DNA from: Tillandsia leiboldiana
Taxonomy: Eukaryota > Streptophyta > Magnoliopsida > Poales > Bromeliaceae
Assembly: GCA_029204045.2 (NCBI GenBank)
Contig: JAQNDB010000506.1
Location: 16,183 to 80,182, forward strand
DNA: 64,000 bases
Reading direction: 5' to 3'
Each line of letters opens with the position of its first letter. The first letter of the stretch is position 1. Below the pieces are notes generated by a model that saw only the letters and a program-made list of their open reading frames with translations, searched no databases and had not been told where the DNA came from. The translations under genes and the position numbers were made by a program. Below are positions 20,769 to 32,650 of the stretch, in pieces.

Positions 20769-21609
20769 GTCCTTGTGTGGGGCGACCGTAGACAGGTCTG
20801 GATATTATTTAGGACCTTTTGATGGAATTATACCCCGACATTGGTCTGCTCAGGATGCAGGTATCTTTTGGGATCATACAGTTGAGTATCTCGCCAAGAT
20901 GGTGTTCTGGACCCGGTAGGGGCATTATGTATGCAGTGAGGCTAGATGGGAGGACTAAGGCCCTGTCGTCTTAGGATTTGAGGAATTGTGTATTCTTGCT
21001 GCACTTGGAAGAATTATTGGAGGTATTCTTCTGGATATTTTTATTTTACCCCATCTCTGTATGGTTTAGAGCTGGTGGAATACTTGTAGATTGTGTAACA
21101 AGGTCTGTGAGGAAGAAGCTGTATGCCAAGCTGTTGTGATACAAGTTTTAACTTTGGGAACATATCTTCCTGGATTACTTGTTCTAGCCGTAAGGGGCAG
21201 CGGTGGTAATCCGACCTTATGGACGCTATGCGAGAATGGCCGAGACCGGCAGTTATTTATTGAGGTAAGGAGCTTCTTGGACTGGGCAGTGTCAGGAGAG
21301 CTTGGCAATCGGATGATGTGATTGATACCAGCCCTGATTTCAGCATCGCCAGTGTTGGGAGATGGATTTGTGAGATACAGTGATGCCCCCCATAGTAGCT
21401 ATGAAGTTATAGTTGGATGTGTGGCAAGCATTCAGAATCACCCCGTTAGGGCCACTGTAGTGGCGGATACATGGAGCAGGAAAGCTGTCAGAGGTCGAGT
21501 TTGTTGATGCCACAGCTGGCGCTGAGTGGACTATCGAGGCGAATGTGGCATATGGTGGTGTCACTGAGGACTCTTTGGATGATAGACCGCGGCTGAATGG
21601 TTCGCTCGG
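20769..21609 (+). other. F: decayed RT interior
   Basis: Lies between two recognisable RT fragments. Many stops; no domain is recognised here, and the order does not match an intact RT, so it is rearranged or filled. Confidence 0.4.
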
Positions 21610-21850
21610 ATGGTCAAGATTCGGGAGCGACCGGGCGAGGACCCCCTCCTGGTCAGGGCTCTTTTCCTTTCGGAGTTGCTCTGCATGTTACTGGTTTGGG
21701 AATTGAGGACACAACTCCCGGAATTTGATGAAGTGATCGTCTGGAGCAGGTACCCTTTTTTGAGCCTGGAGGATTGGATTTACCAGCTGCAAGGGTACGG
21801 GATCTTCTCGAAGATTGATTTGCGATCTGGTTCCCTCGACTGCTTATTGT
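21610..21850 (+). pseudogene. F: RT fragment (fingers/palm)
   Basis: Contains VIVWSRYPF...LEDWIYQLQGYGIFSKIDLRSG, the gypsy RT segment just before the catalytic YHQLRI motif. The frame then runs into the LTR of element B, which is inserted directly downstream. Confidence 0.8.
21846..21850 (+). repeat. Left target-site duplication of element B
   Basis: ATTGT immediately before the 5' LTR; an identical 5-mer follows the 3' LTR at 32952-32956. Confidence 0.92.
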
Positions 21851-22077
21851 TGTTAAGGATTTTGTTTTGGCGCATTTCGTGAAAGTAATAAGTCTTGAAG
21901 ATTGAAGATGAATGAAGTTTGGATCATATACCTCAATCTCAAGAAAGAAGAATTCAAAAGGATCAGGTAAGTTTAACTAAATATTTTTGGTGATCCGAAT
22001 ACTTCTTGTAGTGTAGAAACACTTGGAAGAATTTCTTATTGCATAAAAATCAAGAACTGAACATGAGACTTGTTCAG

Positions 22078-22433
22078 GATCCGGATCAGATTGTTCAATC
22101 CGGATCCCGAAGTTGGTTCGTTCATACACCAGGTCAATCCGGATCGTAGCTTCCCTTGATCCGGATCCCGAACATTGAGTTTACCATTTTCCTTGAACGA
22201 TCCGGATCAGGCTTCGCAATCCGGATCCCGAACGTTGATGTTTGGTGAACTGTATGAACGATCCGGATCAAGCACTTCGATCCGGATCCCGAACCTTCGT
22301 TTTTCTGGAATTGCCTGACTCGTTACGACGATCCGGATCACAGCTAATCCGATCCGGATCGCCGTCGTAAAAATTTCCAGAAACGACAGTTATTGATCCT
22401 TATCTTCTTCCTAGGGTTTCTAACCTATAAATA
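22078..22433 (+). promoter_or_regulatory. B: 5' LTR promoter, palindromes and TATAAATA
   Basis: Pairs of (G/A)ATCCGGATC palindromes followed by CCTATAAATAGACC. Confidence 0.75.
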
Positions 22434-22721
22434 GACCCTATGATTCTTTTTCTAGGGTTGAATCCAGATAATCCACATAGAGCCGTCATAATCAAATATC
22501 ATCTTATACGGCCCTAGATCCACATATAGAGAAGAAAGGAAATCATTAGATATTACTCTATGTTTCTTCATCTATATTGATTAGTTTGATTCTAGGTTTT
22601 CATACTCACATCTTGAGTTGAATCAAACTAATGAATACTTAGATGGTATTTCCTATCTATCTTTGATCTAAGTATTCGGCGGATCATCACCACCCAAAAA
22701 CAATGATTTACCCCAAAATCG

Positions 22722-22899
22722 GCGTGTGGACTCGCGTGGCCTTGTGGATTCAAGGTGCAACCGCTCTCGTGGATTCGGAGCGAGGTACGTTCGTGGATTC
22801 GAAGCGTGCTACTGGGTGAAGACCGTGGATTCGGTCAGATGTCGTGGACTCGACGTTGGACGCCGTGGATTCGGCGTTGGACGCAGATCGTGGATTCGA
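22722..22899 (+). repeat. B: 5' LTR TGGATT-loop hairpin array
   Basis: Eight hairpins as in the other LTRs; two loops read TGGACT here. Most stems remain paired, for example CCTTG/CAAGG and GACCG/CGGTC. Confidence 0.82.
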
Positions 22900-23203
22900 G
22901 ACGCGTTGCGGAGCGAGCGGAGAAGATCAACTAGGAGCGTATGGAAAAGGTTGAGTCGTCTGTGAGTACGGTATATCACCTTGTACGTGTTTAATTCTAG
23001 TGGATTTCACCGTGTTATCGGTCCCGTGGTTTTTTACTCCGGTTTGGAGTTTTCCACGTAAAAATCTTGCGTGTTCATTTATATTTCCGCATTGGGTTTT
23101 TATTGCGTAATGATTTTTTGAGTGTTTATTGTTTACACCTATTCACCCCCCTGTAGGTGTTTTTTCCCCTATTTAGATCCATTATTACATATAACCCAAC
23201 AAG

Positions 23204-23215
23204 TGGTATCAGAGC
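23204..23215 (+). promoter_or_regulatory. B: primer-binding site (tRNA-iMet)
   Basis: TGGTATCAGAGC two bases after the LTR. Confidence 0.9.
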
Positions 23216-23234
23216 GGGAATAGGGTTGTAAACA

Positions 23235-25244
23235 ATGGTTGAAGGTGGAAACATCAACAGACCCCCATTCTTTGATGGAACAAATTATGCGTACTGGAGA
23301 GTACGGATGAAAGCCTTTTTAAGTTCCATCGACGAACGGGTGTGGCAATCAATTGAATTAGGATGGTCTAATCCAACTGAAATTATTGCTGATGTTCGCA
23401 CCATCAAACCTAGGTCGAAGTGGACCAAGGAAGAGTTAGATTCATCTTCTTACAATGGCAAGGGAATTAATGCTATTTTTAATGCCTTATCTCAAACTGA
23501 ATTCTCTCGCGTCTCGGCATGTGAGACTGCGAAAGAAATCTGGGATGTTCTTCAGGTTACACATGAGGGAACTAACCTCGTGAATATTCAAAAGCTGCAA
23601 ATGCTTACGAGCAGATTTGACTCTATTTTCATGGCAGAAAATGAATCTTTCACGGACTACTATACACGATTTCAAGACATCGTAAACTCATGTGCTAACC
23701 TGGGAGAGAAGATTCCAGAATTTAAGGTTGTAAGAAAGATCTTAAGAACTCTTCCTGAACGATTTCGCCCAAAGGTGACAGCCATTGAAACTATTAAACA
23801 CCCGGACGAAATGCGTGTAGAAGAACTAGTTGGTTCATTACAAACTTATGAAATGACATTTACTACTAACTATTCTTCGGGAAAGGCATCCTCTTCTAAG
23901 TCTTCAGGTTATGCTTTGAAAACAACAAAGGAAGAAGACACGGATTCATCCTCCTCAGAGGATGATGAGAACCTATCTATGGAGGAATTTGAGAAGCAGC
24001 TCGCTCTCTTGACAAGGAAGTTTCGCCGCAACTTTCGAAGGGGCAATTCAAGTAAAACTCCATCCTTCGGAAAGTCGAAGAAAGGCAAGGGTACTTCAAG
24101 TTACAAGTCAAGAAAGCAAGAGAACTTTTCAAAGGATAAGAAAAGTTCAGAGGGACAAGTCCAATGCTTCAAGTGCCGAGGATACGGCCATATCTCAACG
24201 GAGTGTCCAACTAAGAATCCGTCAAAGAAGAAAGCGATGCAAGTCGTCACATGGGATGACCACTCAACGTCAAATGAGTCATCCTCAAGTGATGAAGAAG
24301 AAAGCGCAATGGCATTCCACGTGTCCACATCTTCACCCTTCATGTGCTTAATGGCAAGTACTTCAGATTCATTGTCCAACTTCTCCCGGGTTGAAAAAAC
24401 TGCAATGGATGATGAATCAAGTAACTCTGAAGGTGAAGATTTTGCTTTAGCCTACCATAGACTTTTGAGGGATTCAAAGAAACTGGCTAAACAAAACAAG
24501 GGGTTGAGAGGGAGATTACAGGATCTCGAAGTAGAAGTAAAAAGGGTAACTTCTCTCTCGATCGATCTTGAAGTGGAAAGGGATAATCTGATAAAATCAA
24601 ATGTTTCCCTTCAAGAGTCCAATGAGCAACTCGAGAAGAATTATATAGATATGGTGAACAAAGCGAATTACTTCTTGAAGCTCAACGGCGAGGCTCGACA
24701 GAAAAAATTGGAAATGACAGAGACCATTCTCCAACTCAAGGATGACTTACAGCGATTTTCATCAGGAAGGAGTAAGTTGGATAAGCTTCTTGGTCTCGGT
24801 CAAACAAACAAGTTCGGCCTCGGATACAATCGAACTGAAGACAACTTTAGTTCGGTTGGGACAGTTTTTGTGCCTCAGTCGGTATCTCCTCCTCCGACAC
24901 CGGAATTCACGACAAGCAACGACAACAAGCCTACTTCACCCTCTTCGGAATCGTCAAGCACTAAGGTATGTTTTCGTTGTAATGTTGAAGGGCACATTGA
25001 AAGAAATTGCAAGATTGGAGCTCAAAGATCAAATCAATCACATCTTGCAACTGCTACCAATGAGTTCACTCCCCGGAAATCAAAAGTAAAGAACATTAGT
25101 AGTACTTCAAGCAAGACGATGACAAAAGAAAAAGATCAATCATACAAGACGTCTTCATCAAGGAAAATTTCTCAACCATTGCCAACATACTCTAAAACTC
25201 AAAAGGTTTGGGTATGCAAAGGTGAAATATTTTCCTGCCTTTAA
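23235..25244 (+). CDS. gag: B: gag (669 aa)
   Basis: Copia gag with the same start as the other copies. It has a first CCHC knuckle near residue 311, an acidic serine-rich linker, a coiled coil and a second CCHC knuckle (CFRCNVEGHIERNC). It differs from C and D in the second knuckle and the linker after it, and matches element A there. The TQT motif of the other copies is changed to NRT. The frame stops just before the protease region because of a deletion with inserted sequence. It could still make capsid protein usable by intact relatives. Confidence 0.88.
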   Translation: MVEGGNINRPPFFDGTNYAYWRVRMKAFLSSIDERVWQSIELGWSNPTEIIADVRTIKPRSKWTKEELDSSSYNGKGINAIFNALSQTEFSRVSACETAKEIWDVLQVTHEGTNLVNIQKLQMLTSRFDSIFMAENESFTDYYTRFQDIVNSCANLGEKIPEFKVVRKILRTLPERFRPKVTAIETIKHPDEMRVEELVGSLQTYEMTFTTNYSSGKASSSKSSGYALKTTKEEDTDSSSSEDDENLSMEEFEKQLALLTRKFRRNFRRGNSSKTPSFGKSKKGKGTSSYKSRKQENFSKDKKSSEGQVQCFKCRGYGHISTECPTKNPSKKKAMQVVTWDDHSTSNESSSSDEEESAMAFHVSTSSPFMCLMASTSDSLSNFSRVEKTAMDDESSNSEGEDFALAYHRLLRDSKKLAKQNKGLRGRLQDLEVEVKRVTSLSIDLEVERDNLIKSNVSLQESNEQLEKNYIDMVNKANYFLKLNGEARQKKLEMTETILQLKDDLQRFSSGRSKLDKLLGLGQTNKFGLGYNRTEDNFSSVGTVFVPQSVSPPPTPEFTTSNDNKPTSPSSESSSTKVCFRCNVEGHIERNCKIGAQRSNQSHLATATNEFTPRKSKVKNISSTSSKTMTKEKDQSYKTSSSRKISQPLPTYSKTQKVWVCKGEIFSCL

Positions 25245-27767
25245 TCTTCCTACGATTAAATGTTGTGTAGTTTATGTAGACTATTTTTCTTTCTTTGGAC
25301 CGACCCGTCAACCATCTTTGGGAGGTAATTGGTATATTTTCTTATTGGTTGATGATTTCTCTAGGTTTTCATGGGTAGCATTTTTAAAAGAGAAAGCTGA
25401 TACGTTTGATTCTTTTCATGAGATTTGCCATCGTATTATGATTGAAAAGAATGAAAAGATCATTCGTGTTAGAAGTGATAGAGGTGGAGAATTCATTAAT
25501 TCTAAATTCATTGATTTTTGCACTTCCAACGGCATAAAACATGAATTCTCAGCACCCTATACACCTCAGCAGAATGGTGTTGTTGAGCGCAAAAACAGGG
25601 TTGTTCAAGAGATGGCGCGTGTGATGCTTCATAGCCGGAATTTACCGCTACATTTTTGGGCTGAAGCTGTGAACACCGCTGTCTATGTCATTAATCGAGT
25701 GTATTTGCGCCCAGGAACTTTAAATACACCATATGAGCTGTGGTTTAGTAGAAAACCGGATATCAAATACTTTCGTATCTTTGGGAGTCGATGTTTTATT
25801 TTGCATGATCGCGAAAATCTTGGTAAGTTCGATTCTCGAAGTGACGAAGGGATCTTTTTGGGTTATTCTACAAATAGCAGAGCATATCGGGTATTTAACA
25901 TGGAATCTAAAACGATTGTAGAATCTATAAATGTTAAAGTAGATGAAGCTTTTCACTTTGCATCTGAAAAATCTACCCTCGATATCTCTCTTGATGATGA
26001 TACTCCTGTAAGTGCATCTTCTCATGATAATACTTCCAATATTAATGATGCATCTAATGGTTCTTCAAGTTTATCTGATATGCAGGAATCATCTCATGTA
26101 CCTCCGAGTACTCCGTTACAACAAACGTTACGAATCTCCAAGGATCATCCTGAATCAAACATCATTGGAGACCCACAAGAAGGAGTCAAAACTCGGAGAC
26201 AGTTGGTTTGCGGATTCTCTTGCTACGTTTCCTTGATCGAACCAAAGAACATCGATGAAGCTCTTCAGGATGACTACTGGATTAAAGCAATGCAGGAAGA
26301 GCTCCATCAGTTTGAGCGAAACAAAGTCTGGGAATTAACAAAGCCTCCAAAGCAACACAATGTGATAGGTACCAAATGGATTTTCAAGAATAAGAAAAAT
26401 AAAGATGGTACCATCATCAGGAACAAAGCACGTTTAGTTGCTCAAGGCTACTCTCAAGTAGAAGGTATAGACTTTGATGAAACTTTCGCCCCTGTAGCTA
26501 GACTCGAGTCCATTCGTATCTTATTCGCGATAGCTTGTCATTTTAAAATAAAATTATTTCAAATGGACGTTAAGAGCGCGTTTTTAAATGGGTTTTTAAA
26601 TGAGGAAGTTTATGTGGCTCAACCGAAAGGTTTTGTAGACTGTAAACTACCTAACCATGTTTTTCGTTTGAAAAAGGCTCTTTACGGTTTAAAACAAGCA
26701 CCGCGAGTATGGTACGAAAGGCTAACAAAGCACCTATTGGATAAGGGCTATACTCGAGGGGGAGCTGACAGGACTCTCTTTGTGAAGCATTATCAAAATA
26801 ACTTCATTGTTGCACAAATCTATGTCAATGACATTGTTTTTGGAGCAACAAAGGATAATGATGCTTCTAAATTCGCTGAAACCATGGAAAGCGAATTTAA
26901 GATGTCCATGATGGGCGAATTGACTTATTTCCTTGGATTGCAAGTGAAACAGAGTGACGAAGGCATCCATTTGTGTCAATCCAAGTATGCTTTAGAGTTG
27001 GTCAAAAAGTTTGATCTAGAAAATTGTAAAGATTTTCCAACTCCAATGGGAACTAGCAATAAAGGATTAGGAAGTGAATCTTTTAGTGAGAATGTAGACG
27101 AGAAACTTTATCGGAGTATGATTGGAATTCTACTTTACCTCACGGCTAGTCGCCCGGATATATCTTTTGGTGTTGGGATCTGCGCGAGATATCAGTCTGC
27201 ACCAAAGGAGGTTCACCTGAAAGCGGTGAAACGGATCATCCGATACATTAAAGGAACCATAAATTCAGAATTTGGTATCCTATGGGAACAAGTTTAGATA
27301 TTATTGGATACTCAGATGCCGATTGGGCAGGATCTGTGGATGATCGGAAAAGTACGAGTGGTGCATGTTTTTATCTTGGTCATTGCCTTGTTGCATGGCA
27401 TTGTAAAAAGCAAAACTGCATTGCACTCTCGACTGCCGAAGCGGAATATATTTCAGCGGGTAGTTGTTCAACCCAACTCATTTGGATGAAAAGTGTATTG
27501 AGCGACTTCCGGATTTCAGCAACTTCGGTAACAATTCTTTGTGACAACACTAGTGCTATAAACATTTCCAAAAACCCTGTGTTGCACTCTAGAACAAAAC
27601 ACATTGAACTTAGATATCATTTTCTTAGAGAGCTAGTTGAATCAAATACTCTTCAACTGTCATATATTTCAACTGAAGATCAATTAGCTGATATTTTAAC
27701 AAAATCTTTGGATCAAAAACGTTTTATTCATTTGCGTAAAGCAATTGGAATGCTTTCCTTGAAATAA
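25222..27767 (+). pseudogene. pol: B: pol remnant (integrase core to RNase H)
   Basis: Coding similarity resumes at GPTRQPSLGG, so protease, the HHCC zinc part and the first integrase aspartate are gone, and about 50 unrelated bases fill the gap. The rest of integrase (D and E of the triad), RT and RNase H follow. A one-base loss near 27265 shifts the frame before RNase H, and the RT active site reads YVND instead of YVDD, replacing a metal-binding aspartate. The protein is therefore dead on three counts. Confidence 0.9.
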
Positions 27768-28704
27768 ACTTCTTTTTGAAACTTTTGCTTAGGTTAGGTT
27801 TTGTTTTTGTGTTTTTGTTCATTATCTATGCTTAGACATAGAATATTAATTGAGCATTAGTTTGATTGACTTTAACTGCATCCTTTTATATATTTAGAAA
27901 TCTATTATGCTTTAGATGTCATAATATTTCATTTGATGCAATGATCATTTATGTCAATTAACTCATCTTTGTTTTGATCAAAGTCAATTTCTCTCTCGAT
28001 GATCTCTTGGTATAGTTTTTATCTTATTTGACTGTTTAGTCGAGTATGAAATCGAGATCAATATTTGGCTAAATACTTTATATCTTAAATAATTGATAGC
28101 CAATTGAGGGGGAGTCAAAGAAAAAGTATTATGCTCAAAAGATGTGGAAAGAGTTACATCCCAATGAGGAGTGTGAAAACTACCACCACATGGAGGAAAG
28201 AGCTACCACCTCGGTCGTCCGAGTACTGTGTGCAGCTACCACATGTATACCAAGCAAGGTTTTTCAAGTTTGATTAAATAAAATGCATGTTGAAATACTT
28301 GACTCTGTCAAAATTTCAAGGTTGGTATGAGGTGGGATTTTTAATGAAAGATGCTCAAAGAGCCACTCTCTTCAATAAATTGACTAGATACATTATCTAA
28401 TTTATCTGGGATGTTAGACATCTATTGATCTTTGTATTTCATTTTCTTTACCAAATTGATGATTTGATAAAGGCATTACTCATAAGATCAAGTTAGATGT
28501 AATTGAAGTTGTTCAACTTTAAGGGATTTAATTTATATAAATTTTCATTTCATTTGTTGTATGTTATTGATAGATTTGGTATAATCTAGTTCTTGTTGTA
28601 TGAAACGATGATTTTCGTTTAAAGTTGATACACAAAAGTGCTTACAATCTTTTTCTGGTTTTTCTAGAATTTCTCTGAAATTTTCTAAAGAAAAAGTTGG
28701 AGCC
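27768..28704 (+). other. B: pol-ORF2 spacer
   Basis: Noncoding AT-rich spacer with the polypurine-like tract GAGGGGGAG (28107-28115) and the AGCTACCAC/CTCGG-TCGT-CCGAG segment around 28180-28245, as in A, C and D. Confidence 0.65.
28101..28116 (+). promoter_or_regulatory. B: polypurine-like tract after pol
   Basis: CAATTGAGGGGGAGTC, conserved at this place in all four copia elements. Confidence 0.45.
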
Positions 28705-28873
28705 GATCCGGATTGGACCTGCCGATCCAGATCCCGAATGCAGATATTCTTCTGCGGGCAGCCGATCCGGATTGGACCTGCCAATCCGGATCCCGAACGC
28801 AGTTTTTCACTGCGGGTAGCCGATCCGGATCGCAATCACGAACTGATCCGGATCGCGGCTAGGGTTTTATTTA
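28705..28873 (+). promoter_or_regulatory. B: internal palindrome array ahead of ORF2
   Basis: GATCCGGATC palindromes and variants alternate with GCAGA-loop-TCTGC and CGCAGT-loop-ACTGCG hairpins. The TATA-like box seen in A and D is here decayed to TTTTATTTAG. Confidence 0.45.
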
Positions 28874-28989
28874 GAACAAAAGGGTTTTGATTTCTTTTAC
28901 TCCAATCTTTTGTTCCAAAGTTTCCAGAGCTTCTCTCTCTAGATTTCATCCATCTTGGAAGCTTTCAAACTCAAGTTCTTCAACTCCAA

Positions 28990-29371
28990 GTAAGTTTTAT
29001 TGATCAAAATCTCGGTTTTTCATAGTTTTTCTTATTCCTCCTCAAAACGTGATGAATTTCTAGTATCAATCTCATTTGTGGATGGTTTTTGATCAAATTT
29101 CTTTTGAAATAAGAACTCTGGGTAGATTAGTTTTGATTATATGCTAGGTATTCTCAAGATAAACGGATTTTTGGTCTTCGATTTCAAAAATTTCGGTTTT
29201 AGGGCATATAATGGGAATTTTCCAAAATCATGCAATTGATCTATTTTTAAATTTCCTTTTGCAAAATTAATTTGATTCCTAGTCTCTCTACACGATAATG
29301 ATTGTTTGGGTACAATTTTTCTAATTTTTGAAAATTAACAATTTTTCATGTTCTTGAGTTGCTCTTCACAG
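28990..29371 (+). other. B: candidate 5'-UTR intron of ORF2 (382 bp)
   Basis: Donor CCAA|GTAAGTTT and acceptor CTCTTCACAG|GA, matching A and D in sequence and length. Confidence 0.55.
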
Positions 29372-29401
29372 GATTTCAATCCTCTTAAGGCATGCACAGC
29401 T

Positions 29402-30853
29402 ATGGAATTCTCATGGATCATCTTGCTGTTAGTCACAATGGTGCATACTCGAGCAACCAATAAACTGAAAAGAGCCAAGAAACTTCAACGAAAAGGTGAA
29501 TTTGATCTGATTAGTGACTCGGAAACTGAAGCAAATAATGATGAAGTAGACTGGGACATGTTATTGGATGATGATGAATCAATGCCCGTTAAACCTGAAC
29601 AAAAGCCTTCCAATGGATCAAAAGGAAAGGCACCCATTGACACAGGAAAAGCACCTATGACGTCACCGACCATCTCGGTAAAAAGGAAACGACTTGCTCG
29701 ACGCTTTGGACAAGCACGAGAGGCTAATGCTAGCAAGCCAATGGTTCCTGACCCCCCGCCTCGGGTGGAAGGAGTGTTCGTCAGCATTGATCGCCTCCGA
29801 GCTTTTGAACATCGTGAATGTATCGGTGAACGACATGCCAACATTGAAGCTCTCCGAAATCACTCACCAGAGTTTGGAACTTTAATTGAGCAAGCTAATC
29901 TCATCCAAGTCTGCCGATTCCCTGAATTACTTGGATATTGCTTGTATCGTGTGAGAACCTTCTACACGAATGCAAGACATCTTCAAGAAGATGAACGTGG
30001 CTCAATGCATTTCTATACAAATATCCAAGGGATGAAACTTAAAATCACTCCACAATTAATCGGCGGAGTCCTTGGAATGGAATCCAACACATCAGGGATC
30101 AACTATTTGACGGGAAGAAGTTTGACGAATGCTTTGTGGCAAACCGTGATAGGAAAGATTTGTTTGGAAGGAACTGAATCAGCTGATGGGAAAAGTGTCA
30201 AATCCAAACATCTTCGACTAGAGTACCGATTTCTTAATTTCATCACTTGTTACAACATGTTTCCTAACATGCAGACCAAGTTAGTGAGATGGGATAGAAT
30301 GCTGTTCTTATATCTCATAGGTCATCCCTCTGAGGCTGTAGGATTGAACATGAACATCCCCTACATAATTTGGAATAGAATGTCAAGATATGTTGTGCAT
30401 CCTCATCCTTCGGAGCGACTTCCATTTCCATTAATCATCATGAGGATCTTGCAAAAGTTTGAAATTGATATAAGCTCGACATCATATCAACACTGTTGGG
30501 GGATGATAGATGAGTCAACGATTGTGAAGTCACTTCACAAATTACCACATGTTACTCCGACACCCTCCACTGGAAAGAAACCTTGTGTCGATACGTCTGC
30601 ATCACCATCACAACCAGCACCCACACCAGCGGATGAAGCATCAGTCTCATCCATCTACAAAGAACAACAACGATTATCTTTTGAGCAGGAACAGATTTCG
30701 AAGGCACAGACGAGAATTTCCAATGAGCTGGAGCTCATCACGGCAGCACATATTACCTTAACTAAGAAGGTCAATTCAATGAATAAGCTGGTGAAAATGA
30801 TGTTCTCTAAGATGGGCTGCACGAGCTCTGAAGACTCTGAATCTGATGACTGA
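29402..30853 (+). CDS. B: ORF2, envelope-position protein (483 aa)
   Basis: Same protein family as the ORF2 of A and D: hydrophobic start (FSWIILLLVTMV), a charged linker, the conserved part around HRECIGERH and a C-terminal coiled coil ending in an acidic tail. The frame is open from 29348, but the Met at 29402 is chosen because it lies after the candidate splice acceptor and aligns with A and D. An out-of-frame ATG at 29392 precedes it. It stays open while this element's pol is broken. Function is unknown; an envelope role is only suggested by position and the hydrophobic start. Confidence 0.75.
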   Translation: MEFSWIILLLVTMVHTRATNKLKRAKKLQRKGEFDLISDSETEANNDEVDWDMLLDDDESMPVKPEQKPSNGSKGKAPIDTGKAPMTSPTISVKRKRLARRFGQAREANASKPMVPDPPPRVEGVFVSIDRLRAFEHRECIGERHANIEALRNHSPEFGTLIEQANLIQVCRFPELLGYCLYRVRTFYTNARHLQEDERGSMHFYTNIQGMKLKITPQLIGGVLGMESNTSGINYLTGRSLTNALWQTVIGKICLEGTESADGKSVKSKHLRLEYRFLNFITCYNMFPNMQTKLVRWDRMLFLYLIGHPSEAVGLNMNIPYIIWNRMSRYVVHPHPSERLPFPLIIMRILQKFEIDISSTSYQHCWGMIDESTIVKSLHKLPHVTPTPSTGKKPCVDTSASPSQPAPTPADEASVSSIYKEQQRLSFEQEQISKAQTRISNELELITAAHITLTKKVNSMNKLVKMMFSKMGCTSSEDSESDD

Positions 30854-31589
30854 TTCCTTTCTTTTATTCGTTTTCTTGTGCAGGAACTTCATTTTTTTTA
30901 ACTTTCTTTTGTGCAGGTCTTTTCCATTTTAGTTTTTAAGTTTTAGTTTCTCAAACTTGTGGTACTTCAACTGTTAACCATTCTCTCCATTTTGGTATTT
31001 TTTGGCTAACTTCTGTGACAAAAAGGGGGAGAGAGAAGTATAAACAATGATACTATGATACAATGGTTACTGAGGAAACTTGAAACTATAAAGGTAAGTA
31101 TAACCTCAACTTGACCTCAACTTGAAAGGTAAGTAGAACTTCAACTTTCGGTTTTCATTTGTGTTTGAATGCATGCCTCGGCTAACTATTCGTCTAACTA
31201 TTTGGGCATGTAATATAACTAACAAGTTGATGTTCACTAACATGACATTTGGATTTTGATTGCATAGAAGATATGTTGGTGTTTTAACTATGATCAGTTT
31301 ACATATCTGAATGTATAAATGTCATGGTAAGTGTAAATGAGTATAAACTTCATCTCTGTATGTGGTTTTTGAATGATATAAAATTCTTGAGGTATCTAAC
31401 GATTTCTTTTGTCAAGAATGATTTCTTTTTGCAGAGAGTACAGATGTCTAAGTCTAGAGTCTGTTTTAGGAGTTTAACTCATGTATTTTATTTTGGATCT
31501 CCATTGTAAATTTTTGTTGTATGGTGATAACAACAAAAATATCTTTTTGAATTTTCTTGAGTGGATCTATGTTTTGTCACGAAACCGCC
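30854..31589 (+). other. B: 3' noncoding region
   Basis: T-rich noncoding sequence between ORF2 and the 3' LTR. It holds one polypurine-like tract (31020-31035) and a single copy of the segment that is duplicated in A and D. No ORF is supported. Confidence 0.65.
31020..31035 (+). promoter_or_regulatory. B: internal polypurine-tract-like motif
   Basis: AAAAAGGGGGAGAGAG, as in A and D about 0.6 kb before the 3' LTR. Confidence 0.55.
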
Positions 31590-31601
31590 AAAGGGGGAGA
31601 T
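31590..31601 (+). promoter_or_regulatory. B: polypurine tract
   Basis: AAAGGGGGAGAT directly before the 3' LTR; primer for plus-strand synthesis. Confidence 0.88.
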
Positions 31602-31828
31602 TGTTAAGGATTTTGTTTTGGCGCATTTCGTGAAAGTGATAAGTCTTGAAGATTGAAGATGAATGAAGTTTGGATCATATACCTCAATCTCAAGAAAGAA
31701 GAATTCAAAAGGATCAGGTAAGTTTAACTAAATATTTTTGGTGATCCGAATACTTCTTGTAGTGTAGAAACACTTGGAAGAATTTCTTATTGCATAAAAA
31801 TCAAGAACTGAACATGAGACTTGTTCAG

Positions 31829-32184
31829 GATCCGGATCAGATTGTTCAATCCGGATCCCGAAGGTGGTTCGTTCATACACCAGGTCAATCCGGATCGTAG
31901 CTTCCCTTGATCCGGATCCCGAACATTGAGTTTACCATTTTCCTTGAACGATCCGGATCAGGCTTCGCAATCCGGATCCCGAACGTTGATGTTTGGTGAA
32001 CTGTATGAACGATCCGGATCAAGCACTTCGATCCGGATCCCGAACCTTCGTTTTTCTGGAATTGCCTGACTCGTTATGACCATCCGGATCACAGCTAATC
32101 CGATCCGGATCACCGTCGTAAAAATTTCCAGAAACGATAGTTTTTGATCCTTATCTTCTTCCTAGGGTTTCTAACCTATAAATA
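31829..32184 (+). promoter_or_regulatory. B: 3' LTR promoter, palindromes and TATAAATA
   Basis: Copy of the 5' LTR promoter block. Confidence 0.72.
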
Positions 32185-32471
32185 GACCCTATGATTCTTT
32201 TTCTAGGGTTGAATCCAGATAATCCACATAGAGCCGTCATAATCAAATATCATCTTATACGGCCCTAGATCCACATATAGAGAAGAAAGGAAATCATTAG
32301 ATATTACTCTATGTTTCTTCATCTATATTGATTAGTTTGATTCTAGGTTTTCATACTCACATCTTGAGTTGAATCAAACTAATGAATACTTAGATGGTAT
32401 TTCCTATCTATCTTTGATCTAAGTATTCGGCGGATCATCACCACCCAAAAACAACGATTTACCCCAAAATC

Positions 32472-32650
32472 GGCGCGTGGACTCGCGTGCCCTTGTGGAT
32501 TCAAGGTGCAACCGCTCTCGTGGATTCGGAGCGAGGTACGTTCGTGGATTCGAAGCGTGCTACTGGGTGAAGACCGTGGATTCGGACAGACGTCGTGGAC
32601 TCGACATTGGACGCCGTGGATTCGGCGTTGGACGCAGATCGTGGATTCGA
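32472..32650 (+). repeat. B: 3' LTR TGGATT-loop hairpin array
   Basis: Eight hairpins as in the 5' LTR with a few base changes. Confidence 0.82.

Larger units (their letters stand above)
21851..23201 (+). repeat. B: 5' LTR (1351 bp)
   Basis: TGTTAAGG...CCCAACA; its pair is 31602-32951. Confidence 0.95.
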
